Assembly: GCA_014360995.1 (NCBI GenBank)
Contig: JACIWL010000004.1
Coordinates: 34,206-81,447 of the forward strand
DNA: 47,242 bases
Source of the DNA: Candidatus Bipolaricaulota bacterium
GTDB taxonomy: Bacteria; Bipolaricaulota; Bipolaricaulia; Bipolaricaulales; Bipolaricaulaceae
Reading direction: 5' to 3'
Part shown: piece by piece, positions 33,058 to 41,250 of the stretch
Position numbering within the stretch: position 1 is the stretch's first letter
Layout: each line of letters starts with the position of its first letter
Translations under genes and position numbers: made by a program
Notes under the pieces: generated by a model
Seen by the model: only the letters and a program-made list of their open reading frames with translations
The model's database searches: none
Told to the model about the DNA's origin: nothing

Positions 33058-35241
33058 TTATTGGGCCATCTCTTTAAGCAGTCCACGGACTTCCCAAGGG
33101 GAAAACACGCGGAAGCGAGCTCGGGACGGGCCGATCCCCACTTTCACGGTATAAGACTCCTCGGGAAGAACGGCGAACATATCCTCATCGGTGCGGTCAT
33201 CCCCTACAGCCAAAATTAAATCCCACTTTTCCTTGAGCAGCCACTGCCCTACGGCTCGGCCTTTGGAAATGCCCACCGGCCTCACCTCGATAAGCTTGTC
33301 CCCTTCAAGGATTTCCAAGTTGAGATTGCCTGTGAGCTGTAATAGGGTTTCTTTGAGCTCGCCCACTCGGACTTCCCCAAATTCCCGATCCACTCGGCGG
33401 TAGTGCCACACCAGGGAAAAGGTCTTTTCTTCCACGAACGAACCTGGAGTCCGTTCCACATAAAGTTCCAGGACGCGCCGGATCTCCTCCTTCCAGGAGT
33501 CGTCCAGAGGTTCGATGGTTTGCCAATCTTTCCACCGCTCCTTGATCCAAGCCCCATGTTCAGCCACCAAGCCTACCCCAAGATGTCCAAACCAGGTCTC
33601 TAACACCTCCCGTTTCCGGCCGCTTACAATGACCACCTCGTTCTTTTTCTCCTGCGTGAGCCTTTCAAGAATTTCCATCAGCTCGGGGTCGGGCACCGCT
33701 TGAGCTGGCGATAGGGAGAAGGGGACCAATGTGCCATCGTAATCCAGCAAAAGGAGCCTCCTTTGGCTTTGACGGTAAGAGGAAAGGAACCTGGCTTTGA
33801 TCTCTCTGGTGAGGTGTTTGGTGGCCAGCATCTTTTGCAGCTTTTTGATGGTGGCAAGTCCCTCCAAAAAGTCCTCCGCCCACCGCACCACGTTATACCG
33901 TTGAAGGCGCTTTCGCATTACCCGGTTTCGCTCTTTTTGTTCTTCTTCGGGCATGGTAAGGGCGGTCTTAATGGCCTCTGCAATCTGCTCCCGGTTGTTA
34001 GGGTTCACAATGAGCGCCTCCCGAAGCTCGTTGGCCGCCCCTGCCAGTTCACTCAGGATAAGGACACCCCTTCCCTCGGTCTTGGTGGCCAAGAATTCCT
34101 TGGCGATCAGATTCATCCCATCGCGCAAGGGGGTGATCAGGGCCACGTCTGCCAGGGCGTAAAGGGCCACCAGGTCGGTTTCGGGAAGGAATTGACCCAA
34201 GTACAAAATGGGTGTCCACGAGATGGTTCCATATTTTCGGTTAATCCTCCCTACGGCCTCATCCAACGTCCGCTTGATTTGTTCATACTGTTTGATCCCC
34301 GTCCGCGATTCCACCACTTTTATGATCAGGACAACCTTTTCCCTATATTCAGGATAGCGCTCCAAAAACAAATCGTAGGCGTCCAGCCGTTCAATGAGCC
34401 CCTTGGTATAATCCAGCCGATCCACGGAAAGGATCACCCGCCGATCTCCCACCCGGGCTCGGATCTCTCTCATTGCCGATTGGACTTCGGGCTTGGCCGC
34501 CATGGAGGCAAAACGGTCAAAATCGATACCCATGGGAAAAACGTCCACCCTAACCACCCGATCCCGGACGGAGATCACGAGCTTCCCAGTGAAAAATTGG
34601 TCGTAGCCTAAAAGACGCCGCACCGAGGTCAGAAAGTGGCGCGCGTAGTCATAAGTATGAAAGCCAATGAGGTCCGCGCCCAGCATCCCTTCCAAAATTT
34701 CCTCCCGCCAGGGAAGCAGACGAAAGACCTCCGAGGAGGGGAACGGGATGTGCAGGAAGAAGCCAATGTTGGCCTCTGGAAGACGATCCCGAAGGAGCTT
34801 GGGTAAAAGAAGAAGATGGTAGTCGTGAACCCAGATGGTGTCCGTCTCTTCAGCGATCTTGAGCACCGTTTCACAAAATGCCTGGTTCACCTTTTTGTAG
34901 GCCTGCCAATAATCGTTGCGGTAGATCGTGTACTGCACAAAGTAATGAAAAAGGGGCCAAAGGGTGTTGTTGCTGAAGCCCTGGTAGTAGTTTACGAACT
35001 CGCGTCGAGAAAGGAAAACGGGATAGCACCGGTGCTCCCGGAGCTCCTGCTGAATGGCCTCCGCATCCCTCACTTCCTCTAGGTCCACACCTGGCCAGCC
35101 CACCCATACGCTGTTTTGGGACTGATGAAACGGAGCCAGCCCTGTGGCCAACCCCCCGACGCTAGGTTGTAAGACAGGCCTTCCATCCACAAGCCGGACG
35201 GTTATAGGTAAGCGGTTGGAAACGATCACGAGTTTTCCCAT
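33058..35241 (-). CDS. otsAB: Bifunctional trehalose-6-phosphate synthase/phosphatase
   Basis: A 727-residue fusion. Residues 1 to about 470 are a GT20 glycosyltransferase (IVSNRLPITV, WVHDYHLLLLP, VDRLDYTKGLIERLDAYDLF, RDGMNLIAKEFLA) that joins UDP- or other NDP-glucose to glucose-6-phosphate. Residues about 490-727 are a HAD phosphatase (LLLLDYDGTLVPF, then GDDRTDEDMF) that releases trehalose. Trehalose protects against osmotic and heat stress. GAAGGGGC precedes the ATG. The gene is visibly lower in GC than its neighbours and lies between tRNA-Ala and an IS256 remnant, consistent with later acquisition. Confidence 0.96.
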   Translation of the reverse strand: MGKLVIVSNRLPITVRLVDGRPVLQPSVGGLATGLAPFHQSQNSVWVGWPGVDLEEVRDAEAIQQELREHRCYPVFLSRREFVNYYQGFSNNTLWPLFHYFVQYTIYRNDYWQAYKKVNQAFCETVLKIAEETDTIWVHDYHLLLLPKLLRDRLPEANIGFFLHIPFPSSEVFRLLPWREEILEGMLGADLIGFHTYDYARHFLTSVRRLLGYDQFFTGKLVISVRDRVVRVDVFPMGIDFDRFASMAAKPEVQSAMREIRARVGDRRVILSVDRLDYTKGLIERLDAYDLFLERYPEYREKVVLIIKVVESRTGIKQYEQIKRTLDEAVGRINRKYGTISWTPILYLGQFLPETDLVALYALADVALITPLRDGMNLIAKEFLATKTEGRGVLILSELAGAANELREALIVNPNNREQIAEAIKTALTMPEEEQKERNRVMRKRLQRYNVVRWAEDFLEGLATIKKLQKMLATKHLTREIKARFLSSYRQSQRRLLLLDYDGTLVPFSLSPAQAVPDPELMEILERLTQEKKNEVVIVSGRKREVLETWFGHLGVGLVAEHGAWIKERWKDWQTIEPLDDSWKEEIRRVLELYVERTPGSFVEEKTFSLVWHYRRVDREFGEVRVGELKETLLQLTGNLNLEILEGDKLIEVRPVGISKGRAVGQWLLKEKWDLILAVGDDRTDEDMFAVLPEESYTVKVGIGPSRARFRVFSPWEVRGLLKEMAQ

Positions 35242-35275
35242 GCCCCTTCAACTTTACACAAAGAAGAACCCTGGT

Positions 35276-35311
35276 GGTATCCCGGAATTTGTGTCCAAAA
35301 GAAAGCATGGT
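35276..35311 (+). repeat. Left terminal inverted repeat of the IS256 remnant
   Basis: The sequence starting GGTATCCCG and containing TTGTGTC and GCATGGT mirrors the right end. Matching pieces in order are TCCCG, TTGTGTC and AGCATGGT, with a three-base length difference and a few mismatches. Confidence 0.75.
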
Positions 35312-35396
35312 GGCCTTCCCAGAAAACCCAGATGGAAAGGAGGAAGGCCACCCTGCGGGAACAAAACCGCAGGGAGAGAAATTGGGGAAAGAGATC

Positions 35397-36051
35397 ATGG
35401 TCAAGGGACCTCTGGAGCGGCTGATGGTGGAGGAACGGGCCATGTACCCGGCGTTGGTGATCCTTCCCGATGGAAGAAGGGAGATCTTGGGTTTCTGGTT
35501 ATTCGGTGCCGAAGGGGAAAGCGCGGAAAACTGGGAAGAGGTTCTCAAGGATCCCAGGCAGCGCGGGGTGGAGAAGGTTCGAATCTTTGTGAGCGACGAC
35601 CTCCCTGGCCTGGAGGAGGCAATCAACATGCCCTGCAGGACAGCATAAACAAAGTGAGGAAGGGGGATCGGCAAGGGGTGGCCGAGCGCCTCCAGGCGGT
35701 GTACAAGGCGGAGAGCTTGGAGGAAGCCGAAGAAGCGCTGAAAGAGTTGCGCGTCCGGTGGGGAGAAAAATATCCCAAGGTGGTGGAGAAGTGGGAAACG
35801 AAGGCTTCGGCCTTGCTGGCCTTTCTGAACCATCCTTCTGAGCTTCGGCGGTATCTTTACACCAACTTTTGCGCCTTTGTAAGGAAGTGAAAAGGAGGAC
35901 CAAAGCCGTGGAAATCTTCGTCCATGAAGGAGCGGTGGAGAAGCTTCTGTACCTGGTCCTCTCGGGCTTGAACGAAAGGCTGTTGGCAAGGAGGTTGCAA
36001 GGATTTGTGGGAATTGAGTCAGGAAGATACCATGCTGTTCAGACACAATAA
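35397..36051 (+). pseudogene. IS256-family transposase remnant
   Basis: Transposase sequence survives in three frames. A short N-terminal piece (PLERLMVEERAMYP) runs straight into ALVILPDGRREILGFWLFGA, with the zone between deleted, and goes on to IFVSDDLPGLEEAI. After a frameshift near 35635, KVRKGDRQGVAERLQAVYKA and RWGEKYPKVVEKWE follow. After another shift near 35880 the C-terminus appears as RRTKAVEIFVHEGAVEKLLY and SGLNERLLARRLQGF. Parts of the first, and probably the second, DDE Asp regions are lost, so the element cannot move itself. Confidence 0.88.
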
Positions 36052-36061
36052 ACGGGACACT
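36029..36061 (-). repeat. Right terminal inverted repeat of the IS256 remnant
   Basis: Read on the minus strand it begins AGTGTCCCG, then TTGTGTC and AGCATGGT, matching the left end at 35276. The transposase frame ends 10 bases before the outer edge. Confidence 0.75.
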
Positions 36062-36115
36062 ATGCCTTCCCAAAGCAAGAGCGACAAAGATCTGGATTTT
36101 CCCTCTGGTGCGGGG

Positions 36116-36143
36116 TTTACAAGGCAAAGCCGTGGGATACCAT
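36116..36143 (+). promoter_or_regulatory. Putative promoter of the small exported protein gene
   Basis: TTTACA (36116-36121), 16 bases, TACCAT (36138-36143), then 10 bases to the ATG at 36154 with no ribosome site. It matches the spacing seen at gyrB, so a near-leaderless mRNA is predicted. Confidence 0.5.
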
Positions 36144-36153
36144 TGGCGTAGTT

Positions 36154-36546
36154 ATGTGGGGCAAAATTTTGGTGGCGGCCCTGGCCCTTTTGGCCTGCAC
36201 TGCGGCCGGAATGGAACTCTCCGGGAATTTCTCAACTTTGTTTTCCTTCGGTCACCCGGCCACCTGGAATGCGCTGACCCTGAACTTCTCCTTTTCGGGA
36301 TTGCAAGTGCAAAGCAGTTCCGTTTGGCAGAATTTGACCCTAAGCCAGCAGACGTTCGTCGTGAGCGGAACCTGGGGAAACTTTGGAGTGCAAGCGGGTT
36401 TGGCGCTCAAGCCCCAATCCACCCTGCGCCTGGATAGCTTGGCCACACAGCCCTTCCAAGTGGAAGGCTATTTTATTTCCCTCGCGATCAGCTTGGGCCA
36501 GCTCCGCCTGACTTTGACCATCAATAGCAATTTTTCAGGGCCGTGA
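36154..36546 (+). CDS. Small exported beta-rich protein of unknown function
   Basis: A 130-residue protein I do not recognise. The N-terminus MWGKILVAALALLACTAAG is a signal peptide; LLAC could be a lipobox, giving a lipoprotein, or cleavage could follow AAG. The rest is rich in Ser, Thr, Gln and alternating hydrophobics (LTLNFSFSGLQVQSS, FVVSGTWGNFGVQAGLAL), suggesting a beta sandwich or a fragment of an outer-membrane barrel. There is no ribosome site; a promoter-like element sits 10 bases upstream of the ATG. Its stop overlaps the next gene's GTG as GTGA. It begins about 90 bases after the IS remnant. Confidence 0.65.
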   Translation: MWGKILVAALALLACTAAGMELSGNFSTLFSFGHPATWNALTLNFSFSGLQVQSSSVWQNLTLSQQTFVVSGTWGNFGVQAGLALKPQSTLRLDSLATQPFQVEGYFISLAISLGQLRLTLTINSNFSGP

Positions 36547-37283
36547 GCTTTTTTCGGCGCTGGCGGCGGGAAAGGCTTTTAGCTAAGCCTTTTCCAAGGG
36601 AATGGTTTTCTTTGCTTAACGGGGTTCCAATCTTTCCCTTTCTTCCTCCCGAGGATCAGCAGGAGCTTTTGGGCCATATCAAAATTTTCCTTGCGGAAAA
36701 GAAATTCGAAGGGGCGGCCGGGTTTCCCGTGGACGATAGGGCCCGGGTGATCGTCGCCGGAAACGCTTCCCTTCTTCTTTTGCATCGAGAGACCGACTAT
36801 TTCCCGTTTATGCGCACGGTGGTCATCTATCCCACGTTATACGTGGCCCGCTATGTCCGGGCCCAGCCGGGCGGGATAGTGGAGGAAGGGGTGGAAGTGC
36901 GGGCGGGGGAATCTTGGCCCCTGGGCACGGTGGTTTTGGCTTGGGACGCCGTAGCCGAAGCCGGTTTTGGCCAGGGAGCGCGAAATGTGGTGGTGCACGA
37001 GTTCGCACATCAATTGGATCTTGAAGATGGGGCCATGCAGGGTGTTCCCGTCCTTCCTCCTGAACTTGTGCGGCCTTGGCAAGAGATCTTTTTTAAGGAG
37101 TGGCGGGAAGCGGCCTACCGGCCCACGCCCCTGCGCCTTTCCCAAGGAAACCCGGCGGAGTTCTTCGCCATGGCCGTAGAGCTTTTCTTCGCTGACCCTG
37201 TAAGCCTCAGCCAATATCACCCCGACCTTTACGGGCTTCTTTCCCGCTATTTCCGGCAGGATCCCGCAGCCCTACTCTTCTAG
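36543..37283 (+). CDS. mtfA: MtfA-family (M90) zinc peptidase
   Basis: A 246-residue protein matching MtfA, a zinc aminopeptidase that in Escherichia coli also titrates the Mlc repressor of glucose uptake. The zinc motif HEFAHQLD is near residues 148-155, and the third ligand region NPAEFFAMAVELFFADP is near 206-222. It has no signal peptide and is probably cytoplasmic. The GTG at 36543 overlaps the upstream stop (GTGA), so it depends on translation of the small exported protein. It overlaps trmI tail to tail by 12 bases. No Mlc or PTS gene is nearby. Confidence 0.9.
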   Translation: MSFFRRWRRERLLAKPFPREWFSLLNGVPIFPFLPPEDQQELLGHIKIFLAEKKFEGAAGFPVDDRARVIVAGNASLLLLHRETDYFPFMRTVVIYPTLYVARYVRAQPGGIVEEGVEVRAGESWPLGTVVLAWDAVAEAGFGQGARNVVVHEFAHQLDLEDGAMQGVPVLPPELVRPWQEIFFKEWREAAYRPTPLRLSQGNPAEFFAMAVELFFADPVSLSQYHPDLYGLLSRYFRQDPAALLF

Positions 37284-38099
37284 ATCCGGCTCCTCCGGAA
37301 TATGCGCCGCCTCTTGGGGGCGGCTCAAAAGGGCTTTGCGGGCGGAGACGAGGTAGCCGGTGAACCCCACCATGCGCTCGAGAGGCCGCACCCCCTCCCT
37401 TTCCCGCACCAGCATCTTCCGCTCCAGGAGCTCCACCGCTTCAATCCAAACGAAGCCATTCTCCGCAAGGGCCTTCACCGCCTGCTTCAACTGTTCGGCG
37501 GTGGGCACAAGGAGGGCGAGGGGCCTTCCGGGAGCAAGGGCCTCCCGGGCCGGGGGGATGGCCTCCCACGGGGTGGGCAAATCCAAAAAAACCGCGTCCA
37601 CATCGGAAACTGGGAAGGGCTCACCCGCGGTGAGGATCTGGGCCTCCACGCGATCGGCATACCCCAACCTTTGGATGTTCTGAAGGGCGTTATAGAGGAA
37701 GTCCGGCCGCCGATCGTAGGTGTAAACCTTCCCCGTGGGGCCGACAAGCTGGGCAAGGAGGATGGTGAAGGCACCAGAGCCGGTTCCCATCTCGATCACC
37801 CGCGCACCAGGGAAAAGATCGAGGGCCAACACAAGCCAACCGGCATCCTTGGGGTACACGATCTGGGTCTGGCGGCGGACCTTCATCATGCGGTCGGCGA
37901 TTCTGGGCCGGAAGGCCACAAACGGATGTCCTGTCGAGGAAAAAATCTCCGTTCCCTCGGGCTTTCCGGCCACATCGTCGTGGCGGATCACCCCCCGGTG
38001 GGAGTGGAAGGTGCCGCCGGGGGTGAGGGTGAGGAGGAAGGTGCGGCCCCGGCCGGTCTCCCAGAGGATCACCGGCTCCCCGTACTCAAGCGGGCGCAC
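37272..38099 (-). CDS. trmI: tRNA (adenine-58-N1)-methyltransferase TrmI
   Basis: A 275-residue SAM-dependent methyltransferase. The small N-terminal beta domain ends with KVRRQTQIVYPKDAGWL; the SAM motif I is VIEMGTGSGAFTILLAQ near residue 100, and the catalytic-loop motif is VFLDLPTPWE. It makes m1A58 in the tRNA T-loop; all three tRNAs in the window have A58. In Thermus m1A58 promotes 2-thiolation of T54 by TtuA, whose gene is next door. Start is a GTG at 38099, 14 bases inside ttuA. Confidence 0.94.
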   Translation of the reverse strand: MRPLEYGEPVILWETGRGRTFLLTLTPGGTFHSHRGVIRHDDVAGKPEGTEIFSSTGHPFVAFRPRIADRMMKVRRQTQIVYPKDAGWLVLALDLFPGARVIEMGTGSGAFTILLAQLVGPTGKVYTYDRRPDFLYNALQNIQRLGYADRVEAQILTAGEPFPVSDVDAVFLDLPTPWEAIPPAREALAPGRPLALLVPTAEQLKQAVKALAENGFVWIEAVELLERKMLVREREGVRPLERMVGFTGYLVSARKALLSRPQEAAHIPEEPDLEE

Positions 38100-38991
38100 G
38101 CTGGGCCATCCTTTCTTTTATCCGGCAGAACCGACATAGCCCCTCTGCCGCCGTGGGCATCCCACAAGAAGGGCACTCCCGCAGCTCCGCCTCCTTCGGC
38201 GCAGGAAGTTTATGATGGACGCGCAAGAAGGATTTGAGGAACGTGATCTTCGTGGAGGGGGCTTCGTCCTCTAGGCGGTTGAGGATGTCCTTGAGGAAGA
38301 TGGAGCGGGCGCCCACGCTGTGGGGGCACTCCTCGTAGATGTAGCGGATCCCCTCGATGAGGCAGTAGGCCACCATCTCCCGCTCGGAGACGTAGATCAA
38401 GGGTTTCACCTTGCGCACAAGCTTTGGCCCAGCAGGGAGGACGGGGTATTGGCGGGCCAAGTATTCCAGGTCCCAGCGCAAGGTGTTCCCAAGGAGGGTG
38501 GCGGCCTCGTCGTCAAGGTTATGGCCGGTGGCCAGGGCGGCATAGCCTCCTTCCCAGGCCGCGCGGTTCATGAGGTAGCGCTTGATCGCCCCGCAATGGG
38601 CGCAGGGCTCGCCCCGCAGGGCCTTGGCAATCTCGTCCAGCCCCGCCCCAAGCTCCTCCTGTAGGCTAAGAACCTGAAGATTAAGGCCGTGATTTCGCGC
38701 AAATTCCTGGCAGAACTCCCGCGAGCGCCGGGAATACTCGGAAATGCCCAGGTCGATGTAGAGGCCATCGGCCTTATACCCGAGCTTGGTGAGGATGTGC
38801 CAAAGCCCAAGGGAGTCCTTTCCTCCGGACACGGCCACGAGGATCTTTTCTTCTGGAGCGAACATGCGAAACTCATGGATGGCCTTTTGCGCCTCTTTTT
38901 CCACCCGGGCCACCACGTGTTCCGGGCAAAGGCGCAGATTGGCGTGGCGCAGGCGAAGCACGGCCTCCTTTTCGCAGAAGCTACAGCGCAT
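38086..38991 (-). CDS. ttuA: tRNA-5-methyluridine-54 2-sulfurtransferase TtuA
   Basis: A 301-residue PP-loop ATPase of the TtcA/TtuA family. Zinc fingers at both ends are visible: MRCSFC with CPEH at the N-terminus, and CPSC with CRFC at the C-terminus. The ATP motif VAVSGGKDS is near residue 54 and CAHCG near residue 130 supplies Fe-S cysteines. The C-terminal finger and the ttuB partner gene point to TtuA rather than TtcA. It replaces O2 of T54 with sulfur, raising tRNA melting temperature. It starts one base after ttuB ends. Confidence 0.93.
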   Translation of the reverse strand: MRCSFCEKEAVLRLRHANLRLCPEHVVARVEKEAQKAIHEFRMFAPEEKILVAVSGGKDSLGLWHILTKLGYKADGLYIDLGISEYSRRSREFCQEFARNHGLNLQVLSLQEELGAGLDEIAKALRGEPCAHCGAIKRYLMNRAAWEGGYAALATGHNLDDEAATLLGNTLRWDLEYLARQYPVLPAGPKLVRKVKPLIYVSEREMVAYCLIEGIRYIYEECPHSVGARSIFLKDILNRLEDEAPSTKITFLKSFLRVHHKLPAPKEAELRECPSCGMPTAAEGLCRFCRIKERMAQRAPA

Positions 38992-38992
38992 C

Positions 38993-39184
38993 CTACCCTC
39001 CGGAGATCACGTCGATGAGCTCGAACTCCTCCCCGTCCTGGGGGCGATAGTCCAGGGGCACGATCTTCCCCTCCCGGACCACGAGGACCGTGTCCGGAAG
39101 GATCCCTGCTTCCCGCAGAATCCGCTCCAGGCTCTTCCCCGCAGGGACGGTGAGAACCTGATCCCGCCGCCGCAAGGTAACCAT
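38993..39184 (-). CDS. ttuB: Ubiquitin-like sulfur carrier TtuB
   Basis: A 63-residue beta-grasp protein (MVTLRRRDQVLTVPAGKSLERILREAG...) ending in the diagnostic Gly-Gly, whose thiocarboxylate carries the sulfur. ThiS/MoaD relatives look alike, but the position directly before ttuA identifies it as TtuB. In Thermus TtuB also conjugates to proteins, TtuA included. The activating E1-like enzyme (TtuC) is not in the window. ATG 39184 has no ribosome site. Confidence 0.92.
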   Translation of the reverse strand: MVTLRRRDQVLTVPAGKSLERILREAGILPDTVLVVREGKIVPLDYRPQDGEEFELIDVISGG

Positions 39185-39192
39185 GGCCTAGG

Positions 39193-39198
39193 AGTATA
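39193..39198 (-). promoter_or_regulatory. Putative -10 of the ttuB-ttuA-trmI operon
   Basis: TATACT on the minus strand ends 8 bases before the ttuB ATG, with only CCTAGGCC between and no ribosome site. This again suggests a near-leaderless mRNA. No convincing -35 is seen. Confidence 0.5.
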
Positions 39199-39288
39199 CC
39201 AAAACCCGTCCTCCACCATTTCTCCACATCTTTTGCGCGGCCCTTACACCCAAAACCCGGGAAAATAGAGGCGGAGGTGGTGTAGACC

Positions 39289-39864
39289 ATGAGGAAACTC
39301 GTCTTTGGCGTAACACTTGCCGGGCTATTGGCCCTGGGCGGGTTTGGACAGGTGCTGGGAGCGCGCGTTGGCGGCTACATCGGCCGGGAAAACCTTGTCC
39401 TCCTTTGGCTCAACGCCCTGGAGCTCTCCCCGGCCCAGATAAAGGCCCTTCTTTCCCTCGTGGACGAGCTCATGCCCCTAAGAGAGGAGATCGTGACTAT
39501 GCCGGAAAAACTCCATGAGGATCTCCTTGCCTTCACTGGGACGCAAAAGGAACTCCGCGAACTCCTCGCCTCGTACCAGAAGGAGCTGCGGGAGAAGCTC
39601 CAGACCCTGGAGGACGAGTTTATCTCCGGGCTGAAGAAGATCCTCACCGTGGCTCAGTGGGAGAGGCTGCGGGCTGGAGTCGTTGGGGAAAGGAAACCTC
39701 AGGTTCTGGAGCGCCTACGCTTCCGCGCTTTCCCCCAGGACCAGCGTGCCTTCCCCCAAGTGCCTGCCCTTAGAATCGACCTTCTCCGGGGCATGACCCT
39801 GGTAAGGTTCCTCCCAGACCTTAAGGAGGCGTTGACGGCAAAGCTCGCCGCGATTGGGAACTAG
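39289..39864 (+). CDS. Exported Spy/CpxP-like helical protein
   Basis: A 191-residue protein with a signal peptide (MRKLVFGVTLAGLLALGGFG). The mature part is mostly charged helix: LELSPAQIKALLSLVDELMP, then KELRELLASYQKELREKLQT and VAQWERLRAGV. An L-[TS]-x-x-Q repeat in periplasmic helices is typical of Spy/CpxP envelope-stress proteins; here LSPAQ and LTVAQ occur at both ends of the coil. The resemblance is of pattern only. GGAGGTG lies upstream of the ATG. It is convergent with mbhN, four bases apart. Confidence 0.65.
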   Translation: MRKLVFGVTLAGLLALGGFGQVLGARVGGYIGRENLVLLWLNALELSPAQIKALLSLVDELMPLREEIVTMPEKLHEDLLAFTGTQKELRELLASYQKELREKLQTLEDEFISGLKKILTVAQWERLRAGVVGERKPQVLERLRFRAFPQDQRAFPQVPALRIDLLRGMTLVRFLPDLKEALTAKLAAIGN

Positions 39865-39868
39865 GGGC

Positions 39869-40261
39869 TCACTCCACGATGAGCTCTGGGGAAAGGCGGT
39901 CGGTGCTCGCCAGCAAAAACTCGGGGGTTATGGCAAGGGCATTCACCGGGCAAACATCCACGCATTGGGCGCAGAAAGTGCAGCGGGCTACATACATGCG
40001 GATCTTCTTCTCTTCGGGCTTGAACTCGATGACCTTGGCCGGGCACACCCGGATGCAAAGCTGGCACCCGATGCACTTTTCCCTGTCGTAGGCGATCTTT
40101 CCCCGGAACTTGGGAGGGGCGGGGATCGGCGGGTGGATTCCCGCCTTTCCTTCTTTTACCTTGGCCAAAAAGCCCGTGACGGATTTGGGCATGTATTTGG
40201 CGGGGAAGCGGTTCGTGGCCGGCCGGGAAAGAAGCTGAGAAATGAGGGTCTTCAGGATCAT
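39869..40261 (-). CDS. mbhN: Membrane-bound hydrogenase subunit MbhN (2x[4Fe-4S] ferredoxin)
   Basis: A 130-residue NuoI-like subunit with two clusters: CIGCQLCIRVCP and CTFCAQCVDVCP. It takes electrons from reduced ferredoxin and passes them to MbhJ. It sits on the cytoplasmic face bound to MbhM. It is the last gene of the operon, joined to mbhM by an ATGA overlap. Confidence 0.94.
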   Translation of the reverse strand: MILKTLISQLLSRPATNRFPAKYMPKSVTGFLAKVKEGKAGIHPPIPAPPKFRGKIAYDREKCIGCQLCIRVCPAKVIEFKPEEKKIRMYVARCTFCAQCVDVCPVNALAITPEFLLASTDRLSPELIVE

Positions 40262-41250
40262 CCCATCACCACCTTATCCAAAACGAGGAGCAAAAGTCCG
40301 CTTAGGGCCACGGCGGTGATGCGAAGCCAGAACCCGCGGGCGATCTGGTCCACCTTAAGGCGGGCCATGCCCACCCGCACCGTGGTCACCGCCACCACCA
40401 TCACCAAAAGCACCTTGAAGAGCCAAAACGCAAGATCCACCACATCCCCGACGGCTCCGGAAAGGCCAAGCCTTCCGGCAAGGCCATAGGGAATGAACAG
40501 GGCCACCACGAGGCCAGCCATGACCACCGTGCGCACCGCGTCGGCAAGATAAAAGAGGGCCAAGTAGGTCCCGGAGTATTCCACCATGAGGCCTCCGGCG
40601 ATTTCCGTCTCCGCCTCAGGGATATCGAAGGGGATCTTGGCGAGCTCTGCCGGCGTCACCACAAGCAAGGACACCAAAAGAAGGGCAAGCCCGATGATGC
40701 CCAGCGGCCCCACCGCTCCCCACAGGGGATTTTGGGCCATCGTCCCCAGGGAGAAGGCCGGGGCCAGGCCCAGCTCGGAAAGGCGCCAGGCCACGGCCAC
40801 GAGGACCACCGCCAGGGGAAATTCATAGGACATGAGCATCACCAGCTCCCGCTGGGCCCCCACCACCCCCAGGGGCGAGCCGGAGGCGAACCCGCCCAAC
40901 GCCATGGCCAACGCAGGAATAGCCAAAAGGTAGAGGACCAAGATGGCATCCCCATGCCCCTCGAGGACCGGGCCGAACGGCCCCAGAGGAAGGTAAAGGA
41001 GGGCGGTGAACGAGGCCAGCACGGCCAAAAACGGCATGGCCGAAAAGAGCCAGGCCACCGCCGTTTTCGGGATCACCGTCTCCTTCACCAAAAGCTTTCC
41101 CAGGTCCAAAAAGGGCTGGCGCAGGGGCGGGCCAATCCGGGCCTGCATGCGCGCGGCGATCTTCCGGTCCACGCCGCGGTAGAAAAGGCCGACCAGTCCC
41201 CCGCCTACTAAAACGACTACCGCCTGCCCGAAAATGGCCCAGCCGCTCAT
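40258..41250 (-). CDS. mbhM: Membrane-bound hydrogenase subunit MbhM (NuoH-like)
   Basis: A 330-residue membrane protein with about eight helices, homologous to NuoH of complex I; it anchors the peripheral arm to the ion-pumping arm. RKIAARMQARIGPPLRQP after TM1 and the FDIPEAETEIAGGLMVEYSG loop are the NuoH signatures. ATG 41250 gives an ATGA overlap with mbhL; earlier in-frame codons lie inside mbhL. Confidence 0.94.
   Translation of the reverse strand: MSGWAIFGQAVVVLVGGGLVGLFYRGVDRKIAARMQARIGPPLRQPFLDLGKLLVKETVIPKTAVAWLFSAMPFLAVLASFTALLYLPLGPFGPVLEGHGDAILVLYLLAIPALAMALGGFASGSPLGVVGAQRELVMLMSYEFPLAVVLVAVAWRLSELGLAPAFSLGTMAQNPLWGAVGPLGIIGLALLLVSLLVVTPAELAKIPFDIPEAETEIAGGLMVEYSGTYLALFYLADAVRTVVMAGLVVALFIPYGLAGRLGLSGAVGDVVDLAFWLFKVLLVMVVAVTTVRVGMARLKVDQIARGFWLRITAVALSGLLLLVLDKVVMG

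Larger units (their letters stand above)
35276..36061 (+). mobile_element. Decayed IS256-family insertion sequence (internally deleted)
   Basis: A 786-base remnant bounded by imperfect terminal inverted repeats and holding a broken IS256-type transposase gene. A full IS256-family element is about 1.3 kb, so roughly 500 bases are missing from the middle. No 8-base target duplication is recognisable (ACCCTGGT against ATGCCTTC). The left end lies 35 bases upstream of otsAB. Confidence 0.85.

Noticed and set aside
32678-33154. Open frame across tRNA-Ala and the following gap
   Set aside because: It reads through a well-formed tRNA and into otsAB, with no ribosome site or homology that I recognise.
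35268-36069. 8-base target duplication around the IS256 remnant
   Set aside because: Flanks ACCCTGGT and ATGCCTTC do not match; it has decayed or the ends have moved.
32717-36153. An integrated element with att sites at tRNA-Ala
   Set aside because: No direct repeat of the tRNA 3' end and no integrase were found; only composition and the IS remnant hint at transfer.
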